A stretch of DNA of 64,000 nt. Source: Microbacteriaceae bacterium (GTDB taxonomy: Bacteria; Actinomycetota; Actinomycetes; Actinomycetales; Microbacteriaceae). A program made the translations under genes and the position numbers. Positions 38,335 to 48,071 of this stretch are shown here, piece by piece. Each line of letters opens with the position of its first letter. Positions within the stretch are counted from its first letter, which is position 1. Location of the stretch: positions 62,001 through 126,000 of the forward strand of contig CANGDL010000001.1 of assembly GCA_947452675.1 (NCBI GenBank). The letters run 5' to 3'. The notes under the pieces are model-generated. The model did not search any database and was not told the DNA's origin. It saw only the letters and a program-made list of their open reading frames with translations.

Positions 38335-38643
38335 ATGAGCAAGCCGCAGAGTGTCACTTCGGTCGGTCAATCTCCGGACGAGGAACGTCGAGACCGCATG
38401 AAGAAATACCTAATTTCCCAGGTTGTTCGAGTTGCTTGCATAATTCTGGCCGTTACCGTTCATGGTTGGCTCATGTGGGTCTTTTTTGCGGGAGCCATCT
38501 TCTTGCCATACTTCGCGGTGGTGTTGGCAAATGCCAAGGGTGAAGGCGATGCCAAGGGCAAATTGACCTCGGTTGTCGCCCCAACCTTGAAGATAAGCGC
38601 GGATGCATTTGTGTCGACGACAAAGTCGTCCGAGGATAACTAA
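38335..38643 (+). CDS. DUF3099 family membrane protein
   Basis: 102 aa, SVTSVGQSPDEERRDRMKKYLISQVVR...GWLMWVFFAGAIFLPYFAVVLAN. Confidence 0.8.
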   Translation: MSKPQSVTSVGQSPDEERRDRMKKYLISQVVRVACIILAVTVHGWLMWVFFAGAIFLPYFAVVLANAKGEGDAKGKLTSVVAPTLKISADAFVSTTKSSEDN

Positions 38644-38645
38644 AT

Positions 38646-38846
38646 TTGCTCGGTCAGGAACTTACCCTCGACAAGTGCTCTCGTGCGGGCTGCAGCTCCG
38701 CTGCTACACATCAGATTAACTGGCGAAATCCCAAAATTCACAGCGAGGATCGCACTAAAACCTGGCTCAGTTGTGACGAGCACCTCAGCTTTCTGGTTGA
38801 CTATCTTGAGACCCGCGGTTTTTTCTTAGCGGCCGTCCCATTCTAG
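38646..38846 (+). CDS. Small Cys/His protein, putative zinc binding, function unknown
   Basis: 66 aa, TTG start, CSRAGCSSAATHQINW...WLSCDEHLSFLVDYLETRGFF; 2 bp after DUF3099 gene. Confidence 0.75.
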   Translation: MLGQELTLDKCSRAGCSSAATHQINWRNPKIHSEDRTKTWLSCDEHLSFLVDYLETRGFFLAAVPF

Positions 38847-38855
38847 AAAGCGCCG

Positions 38856-39653
38856 ATGAACTATCTCCGAGACTCCTGGCGACGCTGGGTCGCCTGGCTT
38901 TTACTAGCCATCGTCTTTGCTATAGCCTGCGGCTTTCTTTCGAATTGGCAGTTCAATAGACGCACTGAGGCGCTTTCAAAAATGAACCAGCTTGCGGCAA
39001 CCTATGACAGGCCTGCAGTTGAACTTCGTTCGTTAAAATTCCAAACCGCCGATGAATGGAAACCAATTAAATTGACCGGGCACTATCTGCCTGAGAACCT
39101 TTTGCTAGTTAGAAATCGCCCTTATAACGGCGATCCAGGCTACCTAGAACTAGTGCCGTTTCAGCGAGTCGATGGTTTGATTGTCGCCATCGAAGCCGGC
39201 TGGTTGCCCGCCGATGATCGCTTGAATCCACCCAGGGTTTTCCCTAAACCAAACTCGAAGATTCAAACGATTTGGGGTCGAATTCGACCTAGCGAACCGA
39301 CTTTGAATCGCGACGCTCCTGCAGGTCAGATTGCGACCATAAATTTGCCAACTTTTATGAGGAAAATCGGAGTAAAGGATCGGGCGGTCACTGATTTTTA
39401 CCTAAGCCTCGGCGAAAGCTCGTTTTCGGTCAATGGTTCGCCAAGGCTGCTGCCTAGACCGCAACTTGATGAGGGTAATCATCTCAGTTATGCGATGCAA
39501 TGGATTCTCTTTGCTCTAATGGCGTTTTTCGCTTTTAGTTGGGCCATCCGACAGGAAATCCATTTTAAAAGGATGGCTGCAGACCCGAACTACCGACCTA
39601 AGGTTCGTAAGAAAGTTGGCGACGAAGACAAAGCTGTCGAAGACGCGCTTTAA
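38856..39653 (+). CDS. SURF1 family cytochrome oxidase assembly protein
   Basis: 265 aa; WQFNRRTEAL, LVRNRPYNGDPGYLELVPFQ, HLSYAMQWILFALMAFFAF. Confidence 0.92.
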   Translation: MNYLRDSWRRWVAWLLLAIVFAIACGFLSNWQFNRRTEALSKMNQLAATYDRPAVELRSLKFQTADEWKPIKLTGHYLPENLLLVRNRPYNGDPGYLELVPFQRVDGLIVAIEAGWLPADDRLNPPRVFPKPNSKIQTIWGRIRPSEPTLNRDAPAGQIATINLPTFMRKIGVKDRAVTDFYLSLGESSFSVNGSPRLLPRPQLDEGNHLSYAMQWILFALMAFFAFSWAIRQEIHFKRMAADPNYRPKVRKKVGDEDKAVEDAL

Positions 39654-39680
39654 TAAGCGAGTTGAATTCAGAGAGCGGTT

Positions 39681-41279
39681 TTAGCTCAATGAAATCAAGT
39701 CTGCGTAGCCGTCGTTCCAGTGATCCTCATCGCCATCCGGCAAGATCAAAACTCGCTCAGGGTTCAAAGCAAGCACAGCGCCAACGTCGTGAGAAACCAA
39801 AACCACGGCTCCTGTGAAAGTGCTTAGAGCGCGCAAGATTTCCTCACGGCTGGCCGGGTCGAGGTTGTTTGTCGGCTCATCCAAGAGCAAAACATTGGCC
39901 GATGAAACCACCAGCGAGGCAAGTGCCAATCTCGTCTTCTCGCCACCGCTGAGCACTCCAGCTGGCTTGTTGACGTCGTCACCGGTGAACAGGAACGAAC
40001 CGAGAACCTTGCGGGCATCCGTGTCGGCTAGCTGAGGCGCGGCTCGCTGCATGTTCTCAAGAACCGATTTCGAGACATCGAGGGTCTCATGCTCCTGGGC
40101 AAAATATCCAACCTTCAGACCGTGACCAGGCACGACCTTGCCGGTGTCGGGCGTATCCAAGCCGGCCAGCATGCGCAGCATGGTGGTCTTACCGGCACCG
40201 TTCATGCCGATGATAACCACCTTGGAGCCCTTATCGATGGCGAGGTCAACGGCAGTGAAAATCTCTAGCGAACCATAGCTCTTGCTCAAATTCTCGGCCA
40301 TCAAAGGGGTGCGACCACAAGGCGCTGGGTCTGGGAATTTGATCTTTGCCACGCGGTCGACTTCGCGAACGTCGTCGAGACCGCTCAACAAGCTCTCTGC
40401 TCGACGCACCATCTGTTTCGCTGCAACTGCCTTTGAGGCCTTGGCGCCGAACTTAGCCGCCTGAATTTGAAGTGTCGTGGCCTTCTTCTCCGCGATTGCA
40501 CGGTCGCGCTTGCGGCGCTCTTCGTCAGTCTCGCGAGCCTTTTGGTATTGACGCCAGCCCATGTTGTAAATGTCGATCACGCAGCGCATCGCGTCTAGGT
40601 AGAACACGCGGTTTACCGTTTCTTCGACTAGTTCGACGTCGTGACTGATCACGATCAGGCCGCCCTGGTAGCCCTTGAGGAATTCGCGCAACCAGACGAC
40701 CGAATCGGCATCCAAGTGGTTTGTTGGCTCATCGAGAATCATGGTTTCGGCGTCTGAGAACAAAATGCGAGCCAGTTCGATACGGCGACGCTGACCTCCA
40801 GAAAGAGTCTTCAATGGCTGATCAAGGATGTGGTCCTTGAGGTTCAGGTTGCTGGCAATAGTTGCAGCCTCGGCCTCAGCGGCATAGCCGCCGGCAGCCT
40901 GGAAACGCTCTTCGAGTTCCGAATAGCGGTTCATGGCGTTGTTATAGACGGCCTCTTCGATGCTGCCCATGTCTTCGGTGCACTTAGCCATTTCAGCGGC
41001 AATGTCACCAATGCCGCGGGCGTTCAAAATTCGGGTGCGGGCAAGCTCTTCAGGGTCACCGCTGCGTGGGTCCTGAGGCAAATAGCCAATTTCTCCACCT
41101 CGGTCTACGAAGCCCTTGGATGGTTGGCCGTCACCGGCAAGGATCTTGGTGAGGGTGGTCTTGCCGGCACCGTTGCGACCCACGAGGCCGACTTTGTCGC
41201 CCTTGTCTACGCGGAAGCTAACTTCAGACATCAGCACGCGTGCACCAATGCGGATCTCGAGATCGCGCACGCTAATCAT
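39681..41279 (-). CDS. ABC-F family ATP-binding protein
   Basis: Two ABC domains, LSGGQRRRIELARILF and LSGGEKTRLALASL, no TM. Confidence 0.95.
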   Translation of the reverse strand: MISVRDLEIRIGARVLMSEVSFRVDKGDKVGLVGRNGAGKTTLTKILAGDGQPSKGFVDRGGEIGYLPQDPRSGDPEELARTRILNARGIGDIAAEMAKCTEDMGSIEEAVYNNAMNRYSELEERFQAAGGYAAEAEAATIASNLNLKDHILDQPLKTLSGGQRRRIELARILFSDAETMILDEPTNHLDADSVVWLREFLKGYQGGLIVISHDVELVEETVNRVFYLDAMRCVIDIYNMGWRQYQKARETDEERRKRDRAIAEKKATTLQIQAAKFGAKASKAVAAKQMVRRAESLLSGLDDVREVDRVAKIKFPDPAPCGRTPLMAENLSKSYGSLEIFTAVDLAIDKGSKVVIIGMNGAGKTTMLRMLAGLDTPDTGKVVPGHGLKVGYFAQEHETLDVSKSVLENMQRAAPQLADTDARKVLGSFLFTGDDVNKPAGVLSGGEKTRLALASLVVSSANVLLLDEPTNNLDPASREEILRALSTFTGAVVLVSHDVGAVLALNPERVLILPDGDEDHWNDGYADLISLS

Positions 41280-41324
41280 GAATGTCTCCGTAGTTAGTTG
41301 ATTGGGTAAGCAAAATGGCTGACC

Positions 41325-41383
41325 AGCAAAAAACCCAGTCTACCCTCGATGAATCAAAAAGCCGAGGTTGACCGGGTTTGATG
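41325..41383 (-). terminator. Long two-tier terminator-like hairpin after suf operon, in ABC-F leader
   Basis: Minus strand aaacccggtc-aacctcg...cgagggta-gactgggtttttt ending in T-run. Confidence 0.65.
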
Positions 41384-41393
41384 GTTTAGAGCT

Positions 41394-41723
41394 TTAGATC
41401 GAGAAGCCAATCGCGCGCATCTGCTCGCGACCATCCTCGGTGATCTTTTCAGGACCCCAAGGTGGCATCCAAACCCAGTTGATGCGGAATGCGTCGACAA
41501 CGCCGTCAAGGGCTTCTGCCGTCTGCTCTTCAAGTACATCGGTGAGTGGGCAACCGGCCGAGGTTAGAGTCATGTTGATCAGCAAGCTGTCATCTTCACC
41601 CTTGTTCAAGCCATAGATGAGGCCGAGATCGACGATGTTAACGCCGATCTCCGGGTCGATTACGTCCTTGAGCGCCTCGATGACCTCGTCATACTTGGCT
41701 GGCTCTAGTTCTAGTTCAGACAA
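41394..41723 (-). CDS. sufT: MIP18/DUF59 family Fe-S assembly protein SufT
   Basis: DVIDPEIGVNIVDLGLIYG; LTSAGCPLTDVLEEQ; PPWGPEKITEDGREQMRAIGF. Confidence 0.93.
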   Translation of the reverse strand: MSELELEPAKYDEVIEALKDVIDPEIGVNIVDLGLIYGLNKGEDDSLLINMTLTSAGCPLTDVLEEQTAEALDGVVDAFRINWVWMPPWGPEKITEDGREQMRAIGFSI

Positions 41724-41726
41724 GGA

Positions 41727-42479
41727 TTATGCCTTTACGTAGCGGTCGTAGCCTTCAGCTTCAAGGCGGTCGGCTAGCTCTGGGCCACCTTGCTCGGCGA
41801 TCTTGCCGGCAACGAAGACGTGCACGAAGTCTGGCTTGATGTACTTGAGGATTCGGGTGTAGTGAGTGATTAGCAGTAGTCCGAAGTCATTAGCTTCCTT
41901 AGCGCGGTTCACGCCTTCAGAAACGATCTTCAGAGCGTCGACGTCAAGACCAGAGTCGGTCTCGTCTAGGACCGCAAACTTTGGCTTTAGAAGCTCGAGC
42001 TGAAGTATCTCGTGACGCTTCTTCTCGCCACCAGAGAAACCTTCGTTTACGTTGCGTTCAGTGAAGGTGCTGTCCATCTTCAGCGCATCCATGGCTCCGC
42101 GGACATCCTTGATCCAGGTGCGAAGCGCAGGCGCCTCGCCGGTGATGGCTGTCTTGGCAGTGCGCAGGAAGTTCGAAACCGATACGCCTGGGATCTCGAC
42201 CGGGTACTGCATAGCCAGGAATAGGCCAGCGCGAGCACGCTCGTCCACTGACATCTCGAGCACGTCTTCGCCGTCGAGCAGGATTTCACCCTCGGTGACG
42301 GTGTACTTTGGGTGCCCAGCGATTGTGTAGGCGAGGGTTGACTTGCCTGAACCGTTAGGGCCCATGATTGCGTGTGACTCACCGCTGCGGATGGTTAGGT
42401 CAACACCCTTAAGGATTTCCTTGGTGCCCTGCTCGGTCTCGACAGTGACGTGCAGGTTCTTGATCTGAAGAATTGCCAT
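41727..42479 (-). CDS. sufC: Fe-S cluster assembly ATPase SufC
   Basis: [47 protein letters not shown]. Confidence 0.97.
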   Translation of the reverse strand: MAILQIKNLHVTVETEQGTKEILKGVDLTIRSGESHAIMGPNGSGKSTLAYTIAGHPKYTVTEGEILLDGEDVLEMSVDERARAGLFLAMQYPVEIPGVSVSNFLRTAKTAITGEAPALRTWIKDVRGAMDALKMDSTFTERNVNEGFSGGEKKRHEILQLELLKPKFAVLDETDSGLDVDALKIVSEGVNRAKEANDFGLLLITHYTRILKYIKPDFVHVFVAGKIAEQGGPELADRLEAEGYDRYVKA

Positions 42480-42512
42480 TATTTGCTCGTTTTCTTTAGT
42501 GAAAGTCTTGGA

Positions 42513-42827
42513 TTAGTCGGCGTCGATTTCTAGGAAGATGTCACCGTTGTCGATGATTACCTCGTATTTAGCCACAGGTTCAAAGGCGGGCAGGGTAAGA
42601 GCTTCGCCGGTTTCGAGAGAGAACTTTGCGCCATGCGCCCAGCACTCGATGGTTTCGTTGTCGACGAAGCCTTCACTAAGTGAAATTTCACCGTGTGAAC
42701 ACTTGTCATTCAGGGCATAAACCTGGTCGGCCTTGGTGCGAACAAGCGCAATAGCCTCTTCGCCAACCTTGACTCGGATGGCCTTGCCCAACTTAATGTC
42801 TTCAACAGCACAAATGCGAACTGCCAT
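42513..42827 (-). CDS. Rieske-type ferredoxin in suf operon
   Basis: 104 aa; CSHGEISLSEGFVDNETIECWAHGAKFSLETGEALTLPA. Confidence 0.92.
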   Translation of the reverse strand: MAVRICAVEDIKLGKAIRVKVGEEAIALVRTKADQVYALNDKCSHGEISLSEGFVDNETIECWAHGAKFSLETGEALTLPAFEPVAKYEVIIDNGDIFLEIDAD

Positions 42828-44008
42828 TAGGAGCCGCTCCTTTCAAGCTCTGCCTCAATCGATGCCGAAAGGCGGCTCTCGATCTCTTCGTTACCGATTT
42901 TCTGGATGATTTCGTTTAGGAAGCCGCGAACCACAAGGCCACGTGCCTCGCGCTCGTTGATTCCACGAGCCTGTAAGTAAAAGAGTTGTTCGTCATCGAA
43001 GCGACCGCTTGCGCTGGCGTGGCCGGCGCCCTCGATCTTTCCGGTTTCGATCTCTAGGTTGGGCACAGAGTCTGCGCGTGCACCGTCGGTCAAAAGCAAG
43101 TTGCGGTTCAACTCGTAGGTGTCGGTGCCCTCGGCCGCCATGCGGATAAGAACGTCGCCAACCCAAACGGTGTGTGCCTTGTCGCCCTGGAGCGCACCCT
43201 TATAGGTCACTCGAGACTTGCAGTTAGGAACGGCGTGGTCAACATACAGGCGGTTTTCGATGTATTGACCGGCATCGGCAAAGTACATTCCCAAGAGCTC
43301 TACATCGCCGCCGGTAGCGGTGAATTCGGCCGAGGTTGACACTCGCAGAGTTTTTCCGCCGAGGCTCACCACCATGTGGCGAAGCTTCGAGTTGCGGCCT
43401 AGCTTGGCGAACTGTGCCGAGTTGTGAACCGCTTCGGTGTCCCAGTCCTGAATTGAAATGACGGTGATTTCCGCTTCGTCGCCAACGATGATTTCAACGT
43501 TTTCACCGAGCACGGCAGAGCCCTTGTGGTCAAGGATGACGGTTCCGCGAGAAAACGGCTTGGCATCGATGATCACGTGAAGCGCGCTTGGCGTTGTGGT
43601 CTCTGAGTTGATGCCAATCTGAACCTCGCAGTCAGGCTTTGCGTCACCAGGAATCGTGACCAGGTAGGCCTGTTCTGCCGAACCCCAGGCAGCAGCACTT
43701 GGGCGGTCTTCAGGCAAGCCTGCTCCCCCAAATGCCGGGTGGTCTGAACCGACCCAAGCCGTGGTGACACCCTCAGGGTGCTTGATCGAGATGTCGCCGA
43801 TGTACTCATCCAAGGTGTCTGCGTCTAGACCGGCTAGGCGCTCGCTGGTGATGTAACGGTATTGCTCTTCGACGCGGCTGACCGGGCCGAAGTCGGCAAC
43901 ATCTGCCGAACGCAAGCGTGCGCTTCGAATCTGGATTGGCACACCCGCGCCATGACTGTGTTCTGCCATTCCGTGCTGAGCCGGAACGGTTGCGTTTGAG
44001 GTTGTCAC
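42827..44008 (-). CDS. sufD: Fe-S cluster assembly protein SufD
   Basis: 393 aa; SufBD family, ASASGRFDDEQLFYLQARGINEREARGLVVRGFLNEI. Confidence 0.95.
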   Translation of the reverse strand: MTTSNATVPAQHGMAEHSHGAGVPIQIRSARLRSADVADFGPVSRVEEQYRYITSERLAGLDADTLDEYIGDISIKHPEGVTTAWVGSDHPAFGGAGLPEDRPSAAAWGSAEQAYLVTIPGDAKPDCEVQIGINSETTTPSALHVIIDAKPFSRGTVILDHKGSAVLGENVEIIVGDEAEITVISIQDWDTEAVHNSAQFAKLGRNSKLRHMVVSLGGKTLRVSTSAEFTATGGDVELLGMYFADAGQYIENRLYVDHAVPNCKSRVTYKGALQGDKAHTVWVGDVLIRMAAEGTDTYELNRNLLLTDGARADSVPNLEIETGKIEGAGHASASGRFDDEQLFYLQARGINEREARGLVVRGFLNEIIQKIGNEEIESRLSASIEAELERSGS

Positions 44009-45426
44009 TAGCCGACAGCCCCTTCCATCTGCATTTCGATGAGCTTGTTTAGCTCGAGTGCGTATTCCATTGGGAGTTCCTTGGCGATTGGCTCGATGAA
44101 GCCACGAACGATCATCGCCATGGCTTCGTCTTCCGGCATTCCGCGGGACTGCAAATAGAACAACTGCTCTTCGCTAACGCGTGAAACGGTTGCCTCGTGC
44201 CCCATTGAGACGTCGTCTTCACGCACGTCGACGTAAGGGTAAGTGTCTGAGCGTGAAATGGTGTCAACCAAAAGTGCGTCACAGCGAACGGTGTTGGCCG
44301 AGTGGTGTGCACCTGGCATTACACGGATCTCACCGCGGTATGAGGTGCGGCCACCTCCGCGGGCGATTGATTTAGAGACAATCGAAGAGCTTGTGTAAGG
44401 CGCAAGGTGGATCATTTTGGCGCCAGCATCCTGGTGCTGTCCCTCGCCAGCGAAGGCGACCGATAGTGTCTCGCCGCGGGCGTGCTCACCGGCAAGAATG
44501 ACTGCTGGGTACTTCATGGTGACCTTCGAACCGATGTTGCCATCAATCCACTCCATGGTCGCGCCCTCGTGGCAGATTGCGCGCTTGGTCACTAGGTTGT
44601 AGACGTTGTTAGACCAGTTCTGGATGGTCGTGTAACGAACGCGAGCACCCTTCTTGATGATGATTTCGACCACAGCTGAGTGCAGCGAGTCTGAGTTGTA
44701 GATCGGCGCGGTGCAACCCTCGATGTAGTGCACGTATGAGTCTTCATCGGCGATGATCAGGGTGCGCTCGAATTGGCCCATGTTCTCGGTGTTGATGCGG
44801 AAGTAGGCCTGAAGAGGAATCTCTACGTGCACGCCCTTTGGAACGTAAACGAATGAACCACCCGACCACACTGCGGTGTTTAGAGCTGCAAACTTGTTGT
44901 CTCCGGCTGGGATGACGGTGCCGAAGTATTCCTTGAAGATCTCCGGGTGCTCCTTGAGAGCGGTGTCGGTGTCAAGGAAGATGACGCCTTGAGCCTCTAG
45001 GTCTTCACGAATCTGGTGGTAAACCACCTCGGACTCATACTGGGCTGCCACGCCGGCAACTAGACGGCTGCGCTCTGCTTCAGGGATACCTAGGCGCTCG
45101 TAGGTGTTCTTGATGTCGTCTGGCAAGTCTTCCCAGCTGGTTGCCTGCTTCTCGGTCGAGCGGACGAAGTACTTGATGTTGTCGAAGTCGATACCCGAAA
45201 GGTCAGAACCCCAGGTGGGCATCGGCTTCTTTAGGAAGTATTCGTAACCGCGCAGACGACGCTCAAGCATCCAGTCTGGCTCACTTTTCTTACCTGAGAT
45301 GTCAGTTACGACTTCCTCATTGATTCCGCGACGCGCGTTAGTTCCCGCAGCGTCTGAGTCTGACCAACCAAATTCGTAGACGCCTAGGCTGTCTAGTTCT
45401 GGTCGTTCGATGATGATGTCGGACAA
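44008..45426 (-). CDS. sufB: Fe-S cluster assembly protein SufB
   Basis: 472 aa; [39 protein letters not shown] start with SD gaggagg. Confidence 0.97.
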   Translation of the reverse strand: MSDIIIERPELDSLGVYEFGWSDSDAAGTNARRGINEEVVTDISGKKSEPDWMLERRLRGYEYFLKKPMPTWGSDLSGIDFDNIKYFVRSTEKQATSWEDLPDDIKNTYERLGIPEAERSRLVAGVAAQYESEVVYHQIREDLEAQGVIFLDTDTALKEHPEIFKEYFGTVIPAGDNKFAALNTAVWSGGSFVYVPKGVHVEIPLQAYFRINTENMGQFERTLIIADEDSYVHYIEGCTAPIYNSDSLHSAVVEIIIKKGARVRYTTIQNWSNNVYNLVTKRAICHEGATMEWIDGNIGSKVTMKYPAVILAGEHARGETLSVAFAGEGQHQDAGAKMIHLAPYTSSSIVSKSIARGGGRTSYRGEIRVMPGAHHSANTVRCDALLVDTISRSDTYPYVDVREDDVSMGHEATVSRVSEEQLFYLQSRGMPEDEAMAMIVRGFIEPIAKELPMEYALELNKLIEMQMEGAVG

Positions 45427-45671
45427 GCCGGCCTCCTCTATATTTTCGGGTTCGAGTGGTTATCTCTATCCGTGAAGTCATTGGTTTCAACTTGGCCACA
45501 GCGCGGTTCATTCCCGCAGGTTCGTGCCTGTTTCGGGAGAGTTTTGCTGTGACAGACTAGATGTGTCTAAAACCGGCATCTTTGCCGAGAAAAGCTTTGA
45601 AACTAGGCATAAGTTTACTTCGCGCTTGGTTGGAATGTAAGACCTAAACGCTATGAAAGGCAAAGATTCGA

Positions 45672-46610
45672 TTGATTAGACGCTTGATCTCGAGGCTTCT
45701 CGGCACACCATTCATCGCGCCCCTGTTTTCGGCAGCAAGAATCCCCCTCTATGTCTGGGCTTCACTGGTTAGCCAGATACTCATCGTGGTCACCGGCGGA
45801 GTCGTGCGCCTGACCGGTTCAGGCCTCGGCTGCCCCACCTGGCCAAAGTGCACCACAGGTTCACTTGTCACTACACCCGAGATGGGCATCCATGGGATCA
45901 TCGAATTCGCTAATCGACTCTTGACCTTCATTCTCGCCTTGGTGGCAGTGTTGACATTCATAACCATTGTTCGGATAGGTAAGGACTTGCGCAAGGGTTT
46001 GTTCGCGCCTGCCCTAATTCTCGGCCTAGGCATCCCCGCTCAGGCAGTTCTCGGCGGCTTTACGGTGTTGACCAAGCTGAACCCGTGGTTGGTTGGAGCA
46101 CACTTCGTTCTGAGTGGATACATGATTTCCGTGGCATCACTATTGGTGTGGCGAGCAATCAGCTCGGAACACACGCCTGTCTCACCAGTGATGTATTCCT
46201 TTGCAAACTTCATTGCCGCGGTGGGTGCTGTAGCTGTAGTTATCGGAGTCTTGGTTACCGGGGCCGGACCACACTCGGGTGATGCCCAGAGCGTCCGCAA
46301 TGGGCTTGACCTCAGCGTGTGGCAGCACTTCCACAGTTATCCCGCCTACATAATGCTCACGCTAGTAATGATGCAGTTGGGTCTGATGATTCGCCGCGAT
46401 GGCAGCTTCGCGGGAAGCTTCCAATCAAAGGTTCTAACTGGCTTGATGGCGGTGACCGTGCTTCAGGCGATTATCGGTGTCGCTCAGGCTCGCCTCGGCG
46501 TTCCACCACTTCTAGTTGGAATCCACATGTTGGGCGCCTCAACACTATGCTCGTTGCTCACCTTTCAGTGGCTTGTCGTGCGTGGTAAGTCAGCTACCAA
46601 GGTCAACTAG
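45672..46610 (+). CDS. ctaA: Heme A synthase (COX15/CtaA)
   Basis: VVTGGVVRLTGSGLGCPTWPKCT; TGAGPHSGD; TTG start. Confidence 0.94.
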   Translation: MIRRLISRLLGTPFIAPLFSAARIPLYVWASLVSQILIVVTGGVVRLTGSGLGCPTWPKCTTGSLVTTPEMGIHGIIEFANRLLTFILALVAVLTFITIVRIGKDLRKGLFAPALILGLGIPAQAVLGGFTVLTKLNPWLVGAHFVLSGYMISVASLLVWRAISSEHTPVSPVMYSFANFIAAVGAVAVVIGVLVTGAGPHSGDAQSVRNGLDLSVWQHFHSYPAYIMLTLVMMQLGLMIRRDGSFAGSFQSKVLTGLMAVTVLQAIIGVAQARLGVPPLLVGIHMLGASTLCSLLTFQWLVVRGKSATKVN

Positions 46611-46612
46611 CC

Positions 46613-48019
46613 ATGGCAAGAGTGTTTTGGTTTCGGCGTGACTTGCGTTTGAATGACAACCCCGCTCTAAACAAAGCAATTCTGGGCAGCGTGACGGATG
46701 GCGACTCAAAGGTTGCTGCAGCTTATGCTCTGGACCTCGATTACTTTCATGGATTGAGCGGAATCCGCCAACATTCTCTGAATGCGTCACTAAACGCTCT
46801 GGGTGAATCGCTCGGCAGAATGCTTGCAATCCGCCACGCCTCGGTTGAATCGGGGGTTTCGATTGCTCAGGCTCTGGTAACCGTTGCACAATCAGCCGAA
46901 GCCAAGATAGTGCACGCATCTCGCGCATTCGACCCCGCTGGAATCGCTGAACAAAACTCGGTTGGTTCGGCGCTCGCCGAAGTGGGCGTTCAGCTCGCTC
47001 TCACCGGAAGTTACTATGCCGTCGATCCAGGCACTGTGGGCAAGCCGGACGGTGGTCCGTACAAGGTCTATACGCCATTCTTCAAGCGCTGGTTCGAACT
47101 CGGCTGGTCGAAGCCCGAGGCGCTCGCCGAAGTTGGTCACAAGTGGTTTATTGCTGAACCTTGCCAAGGTCGCCCGAAACCATCCAAGGATTCCCCGTTC
47201 GAAATCAAGGCCGGTGAGGCCTTTGCTTTGCGTACTTGGAATCGATTTAAGGAACGAGCACTTTACAACTATGACGAGGTCCGCAATCGAGCTGATTTAA
47301 GCGGAACTTCGCATCTAAGCCACGCTCTGGCCTTCGGTGAAATTCACCCTCGCACGCTTCTGGCCGAGCTAGCCGACTCCCCCGGCCATAACGTATTTCG
47401 CAAAGAAATTGCCTGGCGCGAGTTTTATGCAGATGTTCTCCTGCATAATCCACACACCACCACCGAATACTATGAGCCACGATTCGCAGAAATGCGATAT
47501 GACCGGGGCGTCGAGGCGGAGGAGCGTTTTGAAGCCTGGAAGCAAGGAAAAACTGGCTACCCTATGGTCGATGCCGGCATGCGTCAGTTGCTCGCCGATG
47601 GCTGGGTGCACAACCGCGTCCGCATGATCGTCGCGTCGTTCTTGGTAAAAGATCTTCACCTGGAGTGGCAACGTGGTGCCGCTTGGTTCGAAGAGTGCCT
47701 AACCGACTTTGACCCGGCCTCAAATGCCCACGGGTGGCAATGGACGGCCGGCTGTGGCACAGATGCATCGCCGTATTACCGAGTCTTTAACCCGATTCTG
47801 CAGGGTTATAAGTTTGATCCGCGCGGCAACTACGTGCGCAAGTATGTGCCCGAATTGGCACACATCTTGGATGATGGAATTCACGAACCGTGGAATCGTC
47901 TGGATGGTCTAATCCACGGTTACCCGGCGCCGATTGTTGACCACTCCGTTGAGCGAGATGAATCCTTAGCTCGATTGGCTGAAATCAAAATTGTAAAAGA
48001 CCAGTATCCCGGAGCCTAG
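46613..48019 (+). CDS. phr: Deoxyribodipyrimidine photolyase
   Basis: 468 aa; ARVFWFRRDLRLNDNPAL; GWQWTAGCGTDASPYYRVFNPILQGYKFDP. Confidence 0.95.
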   Translation: MARVFWFRRDLRLNDNPALNKAILGSVTDGDSKVAAAYALDLDYFHGLSGIRQHSLNASLNALGESLGRMLAIRHASVESGVSIAQALVTVAQSAEAKIVHASRAFDPAGIAEQNSVGSALAEVGVQLALTGSYYAVDPGTVGKPDGGPYKVYTPFFKRWFELGWSKPEALAEVGHKWFIAEPCQGRPKPSKDSPFEIKAGEAFALRTWNRFKERALYNYDEVRNRADLSGTSHLSHALAFGEIHPRTLLAELADSPGHNVFRKEIAWREFYADVLLHNPHTTTEYYEPRFAEMRYDRGVEAEERFEAWKQGKTGYPMVDAGMRQLLADGWVHNRVRMIVASFLVKDLHLEWQRGAAWFEECLTDFDPASNAHGWQWTAGCGTDASPYYRVFNPILQGYKFDPRGNYVRKYVPELAHILDDGIHEPWNRLDGLIHGYPAPIVDHSVERDESLARLAEIKIVKDQYPGA

Positions 48020-48071
48020 AGCTTGTTTGATTGCTCAGAAGCCAGTTTCCTGCAGAAGTTTCGGTTTATTG

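Noticed and set aside
40830-41297. 155-aa ORF antisense to the ABC-F gene
   Set aside because: Shadow ORF opposite Walker A and other conserved motifs
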